A stretch of 64,000 nt of DNA from CAYNSX01 sp964400165 (GCA_964400165.1 CAYNSX010000002.1:1-64000); one strand, 5' to 3'; positions 41,972 to 51,684 are shown, numbered from the stretch's first letter. Notes: generated by a model from the sequence alone, not told the origin. Program-made: numbers and translations.

Positions 41972-43162
41972 TTAGTCCGGGAACATTTGGAAGAGCTGGT
42001 TGTAGTAGCCCGTGTAGAAGCCGATCACCATAAAGCCGACCACCACCGCCGCCGCGAGCAGCAGCAGCACGAAAATCAGCATTGTGCTCTGCCGGGCGGC
42101 GACTTTCGTCTCGCCCTCGTAAAACTCCGCAATCTTATTGAGCAGCACATCCATCGAGCCGGTGCGCTCGCCTGTCATCGCCATCCGCAGCGCCGCCGGC
42201 GGCAGCGTGTGACTGGCGCGCAGCACCTCGTGGAAAGGCATGCCTTTGTCGGCCAGCGGCGCCACCCGCAGGAGGTCGGACGCCATGGCGGCATTGCCGA
42301 CCGCGTCGGAACTCGCCTCCATCGCCAGGCGCAGCGGTACACCCGCCGAATACAGCAGCGCCATCGCCCGCGCCCAGCGTGCCGTCGCCGACCGCCGGAT
42401 GACGCCGCCGACCCAGGGCAACAGCAACTTGAACCGGTCGACGCCGCGCCGCCACGGCTCCCAAGTCATCAGCGCCTTCCAAGTGAGATACACGGCGAAT
42501 ACGGACGCCACGAGCGCCCAGATAGCCGAGAGCGACATGATCGGCTGCAGGAACTGCGCTGCGGGCGGGAAGGCCGTCACCACCGCCAGCGGCAGGCCGA
42601 GTATGACCACGATCAGCACCTTCGGATAGAAGGTCTGCATCTTGAATTCAAGTTCAATTTCGTAGGCGAGGTCGAGGAAGTCCGAAATCTGACGCAGCGT
42701 CTGTTCGAGCGACCCGCCGGTCTCGCCGGTCTTGATGAGTGAGATGATGTGCCGGGCGAAGACGCCCGGGTACTCGACCAACACCGACGAAATCGTCTCA
42801 CCGCGCCGGCCGGCGTCGCCGATTTCCAGCGCCACGCGCCGCAGCGTGCGGTTTGTGGTGCTTTCGGCGAGCGCCTCGCCGAGTTCCTGCATCCCCATCC
42901 CCGTGCCGAGCAGGACGGCGAACGACCGGAAGAACGCCGCCTTGGCCTTCGTCCCCGCCGGGTAGATGAACGGCGCCAGGTAAGTGCGCGTCAGCCATTT
43001 CCAGACGGACGGCACCTGGGGCTTCTGTTCGTGGCGCACCGCCGTCGGCATATGGCCGAGGGCGCGCAGTTTGGTGACGGCCTCGCGCTCCGTCGTGGCC
43101 TCGATTCGGCCGCTGACTTGCTGGCCTTCGCGGGAACGGGCGGTGTAGGTATAGGTCGCCAT
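41972..43162 (-). CDS. Type II secretion / type IV pilus inner-membrane platform protein (GspF/PilC family)
   Basis: This is a 396-residue polytopic protein with two T2SSF domains. The cytoplasmic N-terminal domain (Y-T-Y-T-A-R-S-R-E-G-Q-Q-V-S-G-R-I) is followed by the repeated helical F domains (F-F-R-S-F-A-V-L-L-G-T-G-M near 75 and A-L-L-Y-S-A-G-V-P-L near 270), with S-L-I-K-T-G-E-T-G-G-S-L and M-T-G-E-R-T-G-S-M-D. Three membrane helices. It would form the base of a pilus or secretion pseudopilus. No assembly ATPase or prepilin gene is nearby. A TAGAAT -10 may lie at 43185-43190. Confidence 0.92.
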   Translation of the reverse strand: MATYTYTARSREGQQVSGRIEATTEREAVTKLRALGHMPTAVRHEQKPQVPSVWKWLTRTYLAPFIYPAGTKAKAAFFRSFAVLLGTGMGMQELGEALAESTTNRTLRRVALEIGDAGRRGETISSVLVEYPGVFARHIISLIKTGETGGSLEQTLRQISDFLDLAYEIELEFKMQTFYPKVLIVVILGLPLAVVTAFPPAAQFLQPIMSLSAIWALVASVFAVYLTWKALMTWEPWRRGVDRFKLLLPWVGGVIRRSATARWARAMALLYSAGVPLRLAMEASSDAVGNAAMASDLLRVAPLADKGMPFHEVLRASHTLPPAALRMAMTGERTGSMDVLLNKIAEFYEGETKVAARQSTMLIFVLLLLAAAVVVGFMVIGFYTGYYNQLFQMFPD

Positions 43163-43207
43163 GCGGTATCCGACTGCTACGGTGATTCTACCACCGAAGT
43201 CCGCTGT

Positions 43208-43690
43208 CTAGCCGCCGGGCGGTTTGCCGCTTTGCAGCGCAAGCAGTTGCTCGCGCACCGTCCGGCCCGTCGGTAGCGGCAGGTCAGGCGCAATCTCGGC
43301 GAGCGGCGCCAGGACGAACTCCCGCTCGGTCAGGTGCCGGTGCGGCAGGTGCAGCGTCTCGTCGTCCATCGTGACGCCCTCGATGAGCAGCAAATCGATG
43401 TCGATGACCCGCGGCCCCCAGCGCGTGCCCGGCTCGCGCCCGCATTTCTGCTCGATCGCCTTCACCGTGCCCAACAAGTCGAGGGGCGCTTGATCGGATT
43501 CGCAGAGCAGGCACTGATTGAGGTACTTCGGCTGGCCGGTGACACCCCAGGGCTCGGTTTCGTGGACACTGGATGCCCGCACGACGGGAATGCCCGCCGC
43601 CTCCAGCCCCCGCCGGGCGCATTCGAGGCGGGCCTCCCGGTCACCGAGGTTGCTGCCCAGTGACAGATACACGCGCCGCGGCGCCGTCAC
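43208..43690 (-). CDS. folK: 2-amino-4-hydroxy-6-hydroxymethyldihydropteridine diphosphokinase
   Basis: Transfers pyrophosphate from ATP to the pterin made by FolB. The 160-residue protein has the start V-Y-L-S-L-G-S-N-L-G-D-R-E, the substrate Y-L-N-Q-C, and the signature R-W-G-P-R-V-I-D-I-D-L-L-L, with H-L-P-H-R-H-L-T-E-R-E-F-V-L. GTG 43690 overlaps the folP TGA (GTGA), so the two successive folate enzymes are coupled. Confidence 0.97.
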   Translation of the reverse strand: MTAPRRVYLSLGSNLGDREARLECARRGLEAAGIPVVRASSVHETEPWGVTGQPKYLNQCLLCESDQAPLDLLGTVKAIEQKCGREPGTRWGPRVIDIDLLLIEGVTMDDETLHLPHRHLTEREFVLAPLAEIAPDLPLPTGRTVREQLLALQSGKPPGG

Positions 43691-44568
43691 GGCGGCGGCG
43701 CGCCGCGCACGATGGCGTCGGCGACAACGCGCACCCGGTGCGCCGCCGCCACATCGTGGACGCGCACGAAGTCGGCGCCGTGCGCGATGGCGACCGCCAC
43801 CGCGGCGAGCGTGCCTTCGAGACGCTGCTCGACCGGCTCGCCGAGCAGTTGGCCGATGAACGCCTTGCGGCTCGGCCCCACCAGCACCGGAAATCCGAGC
43901 GATGCGAGGTCCGAAAGCCGCCGTAGCAGTTCCAGGTTGTGTTCGAGCCGCTTGCCGAATCCGATGCCCGGATCGAGGATGATCTGGTCGTCGCCGATGC
44001 CCGCCTTGCGCGCTTTCGTGATGCCCTCCATCAGGTAGGACTTCACCTCGGCCAGCACATCGCCGTATTCGGGGTCCACCTGCATCGTGCGCGGCGTGCC
44101 CTTGATGTGCATGAGGACGACCGCGGCGCCCGCCTTCGCCGCGGCCTCGGGCATCTCCCGGTCGAAGTGCAGGCCGGAAATGTCATTGATGATGGTGGCG
44201 CCCGCCTTCAGCGCGGTGCGCGCCACTTCGGCCTTCCAGGTGTCAACCGAGAGCGGCGCCGGCGTCCGCTGCGCTAGCCCCTCGATGACGGGGATGATGC
44301 GTTTGAGTTCATCGCCGGCGCTCACCGGCTCGGCGCCGGGCCGCGTCGACTCCCCACCGATGTCGAGCAGGTCGGTGCCCTCGCTCACCATCCGCAGCCC
44401 GGCCTCGATGGCCTCCCGCGGGCGGCCGGCGAAGCCGTCGCCGGAAAAGCTGTCGGGCGTGCAATTGAGAATGCCCATCAAGTAAGTCTTGGCGCCGAGC
44501 GGCAGGCGGTGGCGCCCGGCGCGCAAGACGCGCGACGCTCCCGCAGGGGCCGCGTCACCGGCGCGCAT
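43687..44568 (-). CDS. folP: Dihydropteroate synthase
   Basis: Joins the FolK product with p-aminobenzoate. The 293-residue (beta/alpha)8 protein has M-G-I-L-N-C-T-P-D-S-F-S-G-D-G (family: NxTPDSFSDGG), D-I-G-G-E-S-T-R-P-G, I-N-D-I-S-G-L and the late G-P-S-R-K-A-F-I-G. The metal/pyrophosphate contacts are intact. ATG 44568 is 23 bases after the preceding stop. The N-terminal 25 residues are a basic Ala-rich lead that varies among homologues. Confidence 0.96.
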   Translation of the reverse strand: MRAGDAAPAGASRVLRAGRHRLPLGAKTYLMGILNCTPDSFSGDGFAGRPREAIEAGLRMVSEGTDLLDIGGESTRPGAEPVSAGDELKRIIPVIEGLAQRTPAPLSVDTWKAEVARTALKAGATIINDISGLHFDREMPEAAAKAGAAVVLMHIKGTPRTMQVDPEYGDVLAEVKSYLMEGITKARKAGIGDDQIILDPGIGFGKRLEHNLELLRRLSDLASLGFPVLVGPSRKAFIGQLLGEPVEQRLEGTLAAVAVAIAHGADFVRVHDVAAAHRVRVVADAIVRGAPPP

Positions 44569-44591
44569 CGGGCGTCTGGCTCCCGGGCGGA

Positions 44592-47500
44592 CTAGCGGCT
44601 CGCCCGCGTGGGCTTGTGCGCGTCCACGATGGCGACCAATTCCCGCGCCGCCCGCTCCACCTGCGGGTCGCGCCCGGCGAGGATGGCCACCGGGTCGTAA
44701 GCGACTTCGATGTCGGGCTTGCGGGCGCTCAACTCCAAGTTGTCGCCCTGCTGGGTCAGGATCCCCAGCACGGGTGTGCGGATGAACCCGCCGTCAATCA
44801 GGCCGCGCCCGCCGGTCGAAATGACGGAGCCGGAGGTCGGCCAGCCGACAACCGGGCCGATGCCCAGTTGCCGGAAGCCCTCGGCGAAAACCTCCGAGTT
44901 GCTGAAGCACCACTGATTGATGAGGCAGGCGGACGGCCGCTCGTAACTGTAGCCGCGCAAAATCGAGTCCGAGACGGGGTAGGGGAGACCCTGGTAGGTG
45001 TGCACCACCCACGGCCTCACTTGCAGGATGGCGAGCAGGTCGTTCGCCGTCGAGCCGCCGCCGTTGAAGCGCACATCGACCACCGCGGCCTCGGTGCCGG
45101 AGAGTTTGGTTGTCAGCTCCATCTTGAAGCGGGTGAGCGAAGCCGCGTCCATGGCGGCGATGTGCACATAGCCGACGCGCCCGCCGCTCGCTTCGCTGAC
45201 CAGTCGGCGGCAGTTCTCGATCCACGCCTCGTATTCGAGGACGAACTGCGCCTGCCGGCTGATCGGGTTGAGCGCCACGGTGCGCTCCTCGCCGCCCGGC
45301 GCCGCGGCGACGGAGAGCGTCGTCCGCCGCCCGATCGTGCGGTTGAGCACCGCGTCAATGCTTTCACTGCCGACGGGTTCGCCGTTCACTGCCAGCACAA
45401 AGTCGCCGGCCTTCAGTTGCGTGTTGGGATTGGCCGCCGGGCCGTCGGGGATGACGCGGGCAACGCGGTAGCGACCGCTGCGCTCGAGTTCCGCCCAGTC
45501 CCATTCGACGCCGAGATAGCCGGTCGCCTCGCTGCCGAAGCCGGCCCGCGCCGGCGCGGTGACGCCGAGGTGCGAGGCGTCGAGCCGGTGCACCATCTCG
45601 AGCAGCATGTCGTAGAGGTCATCTTTGTCGAGGATGTGCGGCAGCAGCGTCGCGTACTCGCGCCGCACCGCGCCCCAGTCGGCGCCGTGATGGTTGGGGT
45701 CGTAGAACATCCGGTCGAGCGTCCACCACGCCTCATCGAACACGGCGCGGTTCTCGGCGAACTCATCGCGCAACTGCCGGGCGGTGAAGTCCACCGGCGC
45801 CGGCGTGCCGCCCGCCACCGCGACGCGCTGCAAGCGCCCGCCGCTCACAAAGTAGGCGTTGCGTCCCTGGCGGTCGATGGTGAGGCCGGCCTTGCCGCCC
45901 GGCGCGGTGGTGAGTTGCTTGAATTCGAAGGGCTTGTCGGGGTCGGTCGGGAAGGACGCCAGTTGCGCGCCGGCGCGCCCGATGGTCACGATGACGAGCA
46001 TCGTCTCGCCGTCAGGCGTCACCGCGATGTCGCCGACCGACGCGCCGAGTGCCGTCACGCGCCGCAGGCGCTCCTCGATGCGATTGAAGTCGATGGCGAC
46101 GCCCGTCGCGGACTTCGCCGGCTCGCCCGCTGCGGGCGGCGCGGCGGGCTTCTGCTCGTACCCGGCGAGGAGTTTGTTCAGTTTCTCGTCTTCGAAGGTC
46201 GGCGTGCGCGGCTGCAAGTCCACGATGTACGGGTCAGCATCACCCGACTGCGCATTGCTGAAGTACACGAACTTGCCGGTGCCCGCGAAAGCCGGGTGGC
46301 CGGTGCCCTTCGACAGCCAGGCCACCTGCTTCGGCGCGCCGCCCGCGCTCGGCACCACCCAGACATCGCCCTGCCAGTCCTTGCCCGGCTCCGAGTAAGC
46401 GAGCCACTGTCCGTCGGGCGACCAGGCGACGACGCCCGTCGTCTCTTCGTACGCGTCGGGGTAGTGCCCCGCCGTGATCGTGCGCGTCTTGGTGCCGTCC
46501 GGCGCCGCGGCGCGAATGTCGGAGCGACCCCACAGGTAAGCGATGTCGGAGTCGTCCTTCGGCCCCCAGGCAGGGCCGGAGACATCGCTCGGGCCGGAGG
46601 TCAGCCGCTTCTCGCTGCCGTCGCGCAGGTCGGCGACGAACAGGTCGCGCGTCGTGTAGCGCATCGAGCAATACGCCAGCCGCCGGCTGTCGGGCGCCCA
46701 GGTGATTTGCTCCTCGCGCTGTGGCGTGCTGGTGATTTGGCGGGCGGTCCCGCCGCCGTCGGCGGCCGCGACGAAGACATCGCCGTGCAGAATCAGCCCC
46801 ACCAGTTTGCTGTCGGGCGAGAGCGCATACTCATCCACGCCCGTCCCGGCAAATGCGTACTCATTCACGGCATTGAAGCGATAGTCTGCGGCGATCCGGA
46901 TCGGCACGACTTCCGTCTCACCGCTGGCGACATCGTAGCGCCAGATGGCGTGCAGATACTCGTAGGCGATGGCGGAGCCGTCCGCGGCCATATGCATCAG
47001 CCGGGCGCCGTCCTCGAAGTGAAAGGTGAGTTGCTTCTTGCCAGTGCCGTCGGGGCGCATCCGCCACAGATTGGGCGTGCCGGTCTCCGAGCCGATGTAG
47101 TAGAGCCACTGGCCGTCGGGCGACCACTCGGGGTTGAAGTCCTGCCAGGTGTTCGTCGTGATTTGGCGCAGGTTGGAGAGCGGCGTGGTGAAGTCCGCCG
47201 TCCAGATGTCGGCGCTGTTCGGGGTGCGGTGGCCGTGCCGCCGCCAGGAGCCGGGCGAACTGTTCAGGTCAAAAGCGATGCGCTTACCGTCCGGCGAGAC
47301 GGAACCGAAGTACTCGAACTCCCAGTAATCCCATGTCAGCCGGATGGGCGGCCCGCCCGCCAGCGCCACCTTGAAGAGGTCCAGCCGCCCGAACGCGTTC
47401 GAGCGGAAGAGGACCCACTTGTCGTCGCGCGTCACGAACTCGGGCGTGTCGTCGTGACTGCCGGTGGTGAGCCGCCGCGGCGTCCCGCCGTCAGCGGACA

Positions 47501-47786
47501 TCACATACAGATTGATGTTGCCACCGCGGTCGGAGGCGAAGACGATGCTCTGCCCGTCGGGCGTCGCCACCGGGCTCGAGTCGCGCGCCGGGTGCACCGT
47601 CAGGCGCACCGCGTCGCCGCCCGTCGCCGGCGCGCGCCAGATGTCGCCCATGTAAGTGAAGTAGAGCGTCTTGCCGTCCGGCGACAGCGCCGGCGTGCGC
47701 GTCTGCAACGCGGTGGCGGGCGCCGCCGCGGAGGCGAACAACGGACAGACGGCGGCGATGGCGATGACGAGCAGCAAGCGGCGCAT
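44592..47786 (-). CDS. Exported tricorn-like S41 serine protease
   Basis: This is a 1064-residue protein with a signal peptide (RRLLLVIAIAAVCPLFASAA). Two beta-propeller regions of WD40/TolB-like blades follow (about 35-330 and 350-690, for example W-S-P-D-G-Q-W-L-Y-Y-I-G), then an all-helical C1 region (about 740-800), a PDZ domain (about 815-900) and the S41 catalytic core (about 915-1040) with the nucleophile Ser in Q-W-C-F-S-N-S-E. This is the tricorn/TRI domain order. It probably degrades peptides outside the cytoplasm. ATG 47786 has GGAGGG six bases upstream; the open frame above it is not used. Confidence 0.9.
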   Translation of the reverse strand: MRRLLLVIAIAAVCPLFASAAAPATALQTRTPALSPDGKTLYFTYMGDIWRAPATGGDAVRLTVHPARDSSPVATPDGQSIVFASDRGGNINLYVMSADGGTPRRLTTGSHDDTPEFVTRDDKWVLFRSNAFGRLDLFKVALAGGPPIRLTWDYWEFEYFGSVSPDGKRIAFDLNSSPGSWRRHGHRTPNSADIWTADFTTPLSNLRQITTNTWQDFNPEWSPDGQWLYYIGSETGTPNLWRMRPDGTGKKQLTFHFEDGARLMHMAADGSAIAYEYLHAIWRYDVASGETEVVPIRIAADYRFNAVNEYAFAGTGVDEYALSPDSKLVGLILHGDVFVAAADGGGTARQITSTPQREEQITWAPDSRRLAYCSMRYTTRDLFVADLRDGSEKRLTSGPSDVSGPAWGPKDDSDIAYLWGRSDIRAAAPDGTKTRTITAGHYPDAYEETTGVVAWSPDGQWLAYSEPGKDWQGDVWVVPSAGGAPKQVAWLSKGTGHPAFAGTGKFVYFSNAQSGDADPYIVDLQPRTPTFEDEKLNKLLAGYEQKPAAPPAAGEPAKSATGVAIDFNRIEERLRRVTALGASVGDIAVTPDGETMLVIVTIGRAGAQLASFPTDPDKPFEFKQLTTAPGGKAGLTIDRQGRNAYFVSGGRLQRVAVAGGTPAPVDFTARQLRDEFAENRAVFDEAWWTLDRMFYDPNHHGADWGAVRREYATLLPHILDKDDLYDMLLEMVHRLDASHLGVTAPARAGFGSEATGYLGVEWDWAELERSGRYRVARVIPDGPAANPNTQLKAGDFVLAVNGEPVGSESIDAVLNRTIGRRTTLSVAAAPGGEERTVALNPISRQAQFVLEYEAWIENCRRLVSEASGGRVGYVHIAAMDAASLTRFKMELTTKLSGTEAAVVDVRFNGGGSTANDLLAILQVRPWVVHTYQGLPYPVSDSILRGYSYERPSACLINQWCFSNSEVFAEGFRQLGIGPVVGWPTSGSVISTGGRGLIDGGFIRTPVLGILTQQGDNLELSARKPDIEVAYDPVAILAGRDPQVERAARELVAIVDAHKPTRASR

Positions 47787-47848
47787 TGAACCCTCCCGAA
47801 CAAGCCGATACCGATACGGTTCGACGCGGCGGGCGCCGCTCCTGGGGA

Positions 47849-48841
47849 TTACGGGACGGGCACGACCTCGTCCGGCAGCAGTATGGCGCGGCGGTGCTGC
47901 GCGCCGGCGGGGATATCCGTGTCGGGCCACACCACGCAGTCCTCGAGGACCGCTTCGGCGCCGACGGTCACCCGGGCGCCAATGACGCTGTCGCACACCC
48001 GCGCGCCCGCTTCTACCGCCGCGCCCTCGCCGATAAGCGACGCGCCCTCGATGACGGCGGTGGCGGCAATACGGGCGCCGGGCTCGACACGGAAGGTTCC
48101 GCGTGCTTCACCGGGCGCGGCGATGCCGGGAATGCCGCGCACGAGTTCCTGATTGGCCGCCAGGTACTCACCCAGGTGGCCGATGTCGCGCCAGTAGCCG
48201 GCGGCCTGATGCACGAAGAACCGCTCGCCGCGCGCCAGAATGGTTGGGAAGACCTGGCGGGCGAAATCGTAGACCGAGTCGGCGGGGATGTCGGCGAAGA
48301 TGCGCGGGTGAAAGCAGTAGATGCCGGCGCTCACCCAGCCGCCGCCCGCGGGATAATGCTGCGGCTTCTCGACGAAGCCGGTGATGCGGAAGTCGTCGTC
48401 GAACTGCACCAGCCCGTACTCGGACGGGTCGGCCGCGTGCCGCACCAGGATGCTGGCGAGGGCCTCGTGCGCGCGGTGCGCGTCGGCGAAGGCGCGCAAG
48501 TCGGCGGTCGTCAGGTCATCACCGCCGACAACAAGAAACGAATCGCTGTCGAGGAACGGCTGCAGTTTCTTCACGCCGCCCGCCGTGCCCAGCACCTCGC
48601 CCGCTTCGAGCGAATACATGATGTGCACCCCCCAGCGCGATCCGTCGCCGAAGTAGGCGGTGATGGGGTCGGGGAGGTAATTGAGGTTGACGGCGAGGTC
48701 TGAAAAACCCTGCGCGGCGAGGTGGCGGACGAGGTATTCGAGGACAGGCCGGTTGGCGACCGGCACCATCACTTTCGGCAAGCGCAGCGTCAGGGGGCGG
48801 AGGCGCGTCCCCGCGCCCGCCGCCAGCAGCATCGCCTTCAT
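47849..48841 (-). CDS. Sugar-phosphate nucleotidyltransferase with left-handed beta-helix tail
   Basis: This is a 330-residue protein that starts M-K-A-M-L-L-A-A-G-A-G-T-R-L-R-P-L-T, followed by P-K-V-M-V-P-V-A-N-R-P-V-L-E, the NDP-sugar pyrophosphorylase signature. G-T-A-G-G-V-K and V-V-G-G-D-D-L hold the metal and sugar residues. The last 70 residues are hexapeptide repeats (A-V-I-E-G-A-S-L-I-G, R-V-C-D-S-V-I-G). Mannose-1-phosphate guanylyltransferase or glucose-1-phosphate nucleotidyltransferase are both possible. It may supply the glycosyltransferases at 4-12 kb. ATG 48841 overlaps the previous TGA. Confidence 0.9.
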   Translation of the reverse strand: MKAMLLAAGAGTRLRPLTLRLPKVMVPVANRPVLEYLVRHLAAQGFSDLAVNLNYLPDPITAYFGDGSRWGVHIMYSLEAGEVLGTAGGVKKLQPFLDSDSFLVVGGDDLTTADLRAFADAHRAHEALASILVRHAADPSEYGLVQFDDDFRITGFVEKPQHYPAGGGWVSAGIYCFHPRIFADIPADSVYDFARQVFPTILARGERFFVHQAAGYWRDIGHLGEYLAANQELVRGIPGIAAPGEARGTFRVEPGARIAATAVIEGASLIGEGAAVEAGARVCDSVIGARVTVGAEAVLEDCVVWPDTDIPAGAQHRRAILLPDEVVPVP

Positions 48842-49275
48842 TCGGCGGCGTCGGGCTCCGAGTCGCCCGCATCCTTGCGGGGCGCCCGCCGGCCGCGGAA
48901 GCGTTCCCAAGCCCCCTGCAAGCCGGCCACGATGGAGGAGAACTGATTGGCGGGCTGCAAGACGATGGACTCATAGCGGCCGGAAACATAGTCGACACGC
49001 TCCGCCAGGCGGCGGGCGGTGGCTTCGGCTTCCTCGGTCACACGGTCGACGCGGGTGGCGACCGTGTCTACAGTTTTCTCGGCGCGGTCAAGGATGCGGT
49101 TCACCTTCTCGCCCGCCGGCACGACAATGCCCTCCACCTTGTCGAAGAATCGGTCCACCCGCGCCTTGATCGTGAAGAACGCAAAGATGAGCGCGAGAAA
49201 GGTCAGCGTGCCCAGGACATAGAACACGCCGCTGACAATCAACCACCACATCGGAACGCCGCTGTCGGCCGGCAT
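48838..49275 (-). CDS. Membrane-anchored coiled-coil protein of unknown function
   Basis: This is a 145-residue protein. One membrane helix lies near the N-terminus (LIVSGVFYVLGTLTFLALIF), followed by a long heptad-rich coiled coil (K-A-R-V-D-R-F-F-D-K-V-E through A-E-R-V-D-Y-V-S-G) and a charged tail. It resembles DUF948-type small envelope proteins, but no family signature is certain. It has a very good promoter and GGGGGAG six bases before ATG 49275, so it is the head of its own transcript with the nucleotidyltransferase gene. Confidence 0.75.
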   Translation of the reverse strand: MPADSGVPMWWLIVSGVFYVLGTLTFLALIFAFFTIKARVDRFFDKVEGIVVPAGEKVNRILDRAEKTVDTVATRVDRVTEEAEATARRLAERVDYVSGRYESIVLQPANQFSSIVAGLQGAWERFRGRRAPRKDAGDSEPDAAE

Positions 49276-49308
49276 GACGGCTCCCCCTCGCTAATTCCAG
49301 GCGCGGCG

Positions 49309-49336
49309 ATTATAAGCGGCGCTCCGCTGGGGTCAA
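49309..49336 (-). promoter_or_regulatory. Strong sigma-70-type promoter (TTGACC - 16 bp - TATAAT)
   Basis: On the - strand TTGACC (49336-49331), a 16-base spacer and a perfect TATAAT (49314-49309) lie 34 bases before ATG 49275. The -35 box overlaps the stop codon of the DUF4139 gene. This is the best promoter match in the window. Confidence 0.8.
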
Positions 49337-50589
49337 GGTTGCTCGGGCGTCGGGCCCCACTGGAATTCGCGGGTGCGATAGGTGATGACCTTCGTGTCGC
49401 CGGCCTTCAGCGTGACGGCAAACTGGATGGTGTTGGCGTCGATAACTTTGTATTCATCGCTCGCCTTCTCCACCTTGCCCTGATAGTACTGGCGGACTTC
49501 GACATTCGACGCCTCGGCGCGGCGGTTGCGCACCGTTACCTGGAAGTCGCGCAGGACATAATGCGCCTGCTGGCCCTGGCGCGAGGGCGCCGGCTCGTAA
49601 CTCAAGGCCATCTGCTTGGCTTCAATGACCACATCGCGCGAGAACCCGAAGAACAGACGCACCTCTTCGCCGATCGGCCGGTAGTCGAGCAAATCTTCGC
49701 CGACGAGATTGAGCACGCCCGCGGCATCGCTGCGGAAGGCACGGACGATGCCGGGCGGCAGCGCGCGGCCGAGGCCCATCTCTTCTTTGTTGTCGAAGCG
49801 GAAGTGCACCATCGGCCACTGGCCGTTCACGCGCGGGTCGTAGCGGTAGACCCGCTTGAATTCGATGACTTTGCTTTCCAATAGCGGCAAGCGGCGGGTT
49901 TCGCCGTTGATCAGGTCGACCGGCTTCGGCAGCGCGAAGAGGTTGTAGTCAGCCAGTTGCTCCTGTTCGAAGGCAGGCGCCGAGGGCATCGCCTCCATGG
50001 CGTCCATCGCCCGCCCGGCCATCTGCGATGCCTGGGCCGTGATGGCCTTCGCTTGCGCCACCATCCCCGGCGACATGAAGCGCAGGTCGCCGAGCAGCAG
50101 CCGGACCGCCACGCCGCGGAAGTCCTCGCCCGAACGGTTCGTCATCACCGCATCTGCGGTCAGCGTCAGGTGCTTCTCATCGGCGTCGAGCCAGGCGGTG
50201 TATTCGGTGCTCCACGACAGCCCGCGCAGGTAATACGAGACCGACAGCGGCACTTCTTTCGCCGCCAACGCGGCCACCGTCCAGTGAACGGCCTGGGCAT
50301 TGTCGGCGAGCGCGGTGTCGGTGAGCGTCAGGCCGCTGCCGGGCGGCGTCGTCAAGCGCAGCGACATCGGGTCGATGTTCACGCCCGCCCAGTCGAGTTG
50401 CAGGACATTGTCGCCGCGGCGCAAGCCGACCGTCCGCCACTCTTGCACCAGACTGACATCCGGGCGATAGATGGTGAGCGTCGCCCGTTCGCGCTCCATT
50501 ACGCCGCTCAAGGTCACGCGCGCCTGCGCCGGCCGCGCGCTCACTGCAACAAAACCGATCAGGACTCCCGCCAGCCAGATGCCTCGCAT
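49333..50589 (-). CDS. Exported DUF4139-domain protein
   Basis: This is a 418-residue protein with a signal peptide (MRGIWLAGVLIGFVAVSARP, cleavage near A-Q-A). The rest is mainly beta and shows L-R-G-L-S-W-S-T-E-Y-T-A-W-L and the C-terminal Y-K-V-I-D-A-N-T-I-Q-F-A-V-T-L-K-A-G, the pattern of the DUF4139 family. No enzymatic residue is known for the family. ATG 50589 has GGAGGG at good spacing; a first ATG at 50604 lies inside that site. Function unknown. Confidence 0.82.
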   Translation of the reverse strand: MRGIWLAGVLIGFVAVSARPAQARVTLSGVMERERATLTIYRPDVSLVQEWRTVGLRRGDNVLQLDWAGVNIDPMSLRLTTPPGSGLTLTDTALADNAQAVHWTVAALAAKEVPLSVSYYLRGLSWSTEYTAWLDADEKHLTLTADAVMTNRSGEDFRGVAVRLLLGDLRFMSPGMVAQAKAITAQASQMAGRAMDAMEAMPSAPAFEQEQLADYNLFALPKPVDLINGETRRLPLLESKVIEFKRVYRYDPRVNGQWPMVHFRFDNKEEMGLGRALPPGIVRAFRSDAAGVLNLVGEDLLDYRPIGEEVRLFFGFSRDVVIEAKQMALSYEPAPSRQGQQAHYVLRDFQVTVRNRRAEASNVEVRQYYQGKVEKASDEYKVIDANTIQFAVTLKAGDTKVITYRTREFQWGPTPEQP

Positions 50590-50607
50590 CGCATTCCCTC
50601 CCATGTG

Positions 50608-51684
50608 TCACCGCTCGTTCGAATGCTCGTCCTTCGCGTCCCGGCGCGCCAGCGCCGGCAACAGCAGTTCATGGAACGGCACGCTCAATGCCGCCACCAC
50701 CGGCACCGCCAACACCGCGCCGACCAGCCCCAGCAGCATCCCGCCCCCCAGAAATGCCAGGACGGTCACCAGCGGGTGGAGGCCCACCTCCTGCCGCATG
50801 ATGCGCGGCACCAGGTAGTAATTCTCCAGCCCCTGCATCACCAGCGACAAGATTATCACGGCCAGCGCCTGATTGACGCCGCCCGTCAGCACCGCGACCA
50901 ACGCCGCGGTGGCGGCGGCGATCGTCGGCCCCAGCATCGGCACGAATTCGCCCAGCCCGACCAGCACCGCCAGCAGGAACGCATATTTCACGCCGATGAT
51001 GGTGAGCCAAATCCAGGCCAGTCCGCCCATCACGATCGCCAGGATGAGCTGCGCCCGCACCCAGCCGCCGAGTTGGCGCGACATGCGGTGCAGCATGCCG
51101 CGCGTCCCCTCCCGGTGCTGCTCCGGCACCATATTCAACAGCGCCTCGGTGATGTTCTCGCGAGACAGCAGCAGGTTGAAGGCGATGAACACCACCAGCG
51201 CGGCCGAGGCCACGCCGCCCAGCACTCCGAAGACGGCGCTGATGCCGGAAGTGGAGAGTTGCGCCAACTGACCCAGCGAGCCGCGCAGGCGTTCAAACAC
51301 CTGACTCTGGTCGGGCAGCCAGGGGTAGCGCGCCGACATCGCATCGAACCAATCGCGGGCGCGGCCTTCGTATTCCGGCCAGCGGGCGGAGAATTCCTGC
51401 GCTTCGCGGCCCACCACCTGCACGACCATCGACCCGAAGCCGATGACGAGGAGGACGACGATCAGCAGCGGCAGCGCGATCGCCAGCGCGCGCGGGAGCC
51501 GCCGCCCGCCGATGCGGACGCCTTCCACGGCGCGCACCAGCGGCGCCAGACCGGAGGCGATGATGACGCCGAGAAACAGCATCACGAACAGTCCGATCAG
51601 TTTGACGAACAGCCAGCCCGCCACCACCAGCGCCGCGACGCCGGCGCCGAAGAACAATCCGTGCGCGAACCGGTCGCGGACCAT
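50608..51684 (-). CDS. AI-2E-family transporter-like permease
   Basis: This is a 358-residue membrane protein with about eight helices. It shows the family segments F-L-G-V-I-I-A-S-G-L-A-P-L-V, L-V-G-L-G-E-F-V-P-M-L-G-P-T-I and the C-terminal Q-E-V-G-L-H-P-L-V-T-V-L-A-F-L-G-G. Proteins of this family export different small molecules or ions (the AI-2 role holds only for TqsA), so substrate is open. ATG 51684 shares one base with the dnaJ stop (TGATG). Confidence 0.9.
   Translation of the reverse strand: MVRDRFAHGLFFGAGVAALVVAGWLFVKLIGLFVMLFLGVIIASGLAPLVRAVEGVRIGGRRLPRALAIALPLLIVVLLVIGFGSMVVQVVGREAQEFSARWPEYEGRARDWFDAMSARYPWLPDQSQVFERLRGSLGQLAQLSTSGISAVFGVLGGVASAALVVFIAFNLLLSRENITEALLNMVPEQHREGTRGMLHRMSRQLGGWVRAQLILAIVMGGLAWIWLTIIGVKYAFLLAVLVGLGEFVPMLGPTIAAATAALVAVLTGGVNQALAVIILSLVMQGLENYYLVPRIMRQEVGLHPLVTVLAFLGGGMLLGLVGAVLAVPVVAALSVPFHELLLPALARRDAKDEHSNER

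Noticed and set aside
48838..49275. Phage- or colicin-type membrane protein
   Set aside because: Only one helix plus coiled coil; strong housekeeping-like promoter and linkage to a nucleotidyltransferase give no sign of a phage origin.
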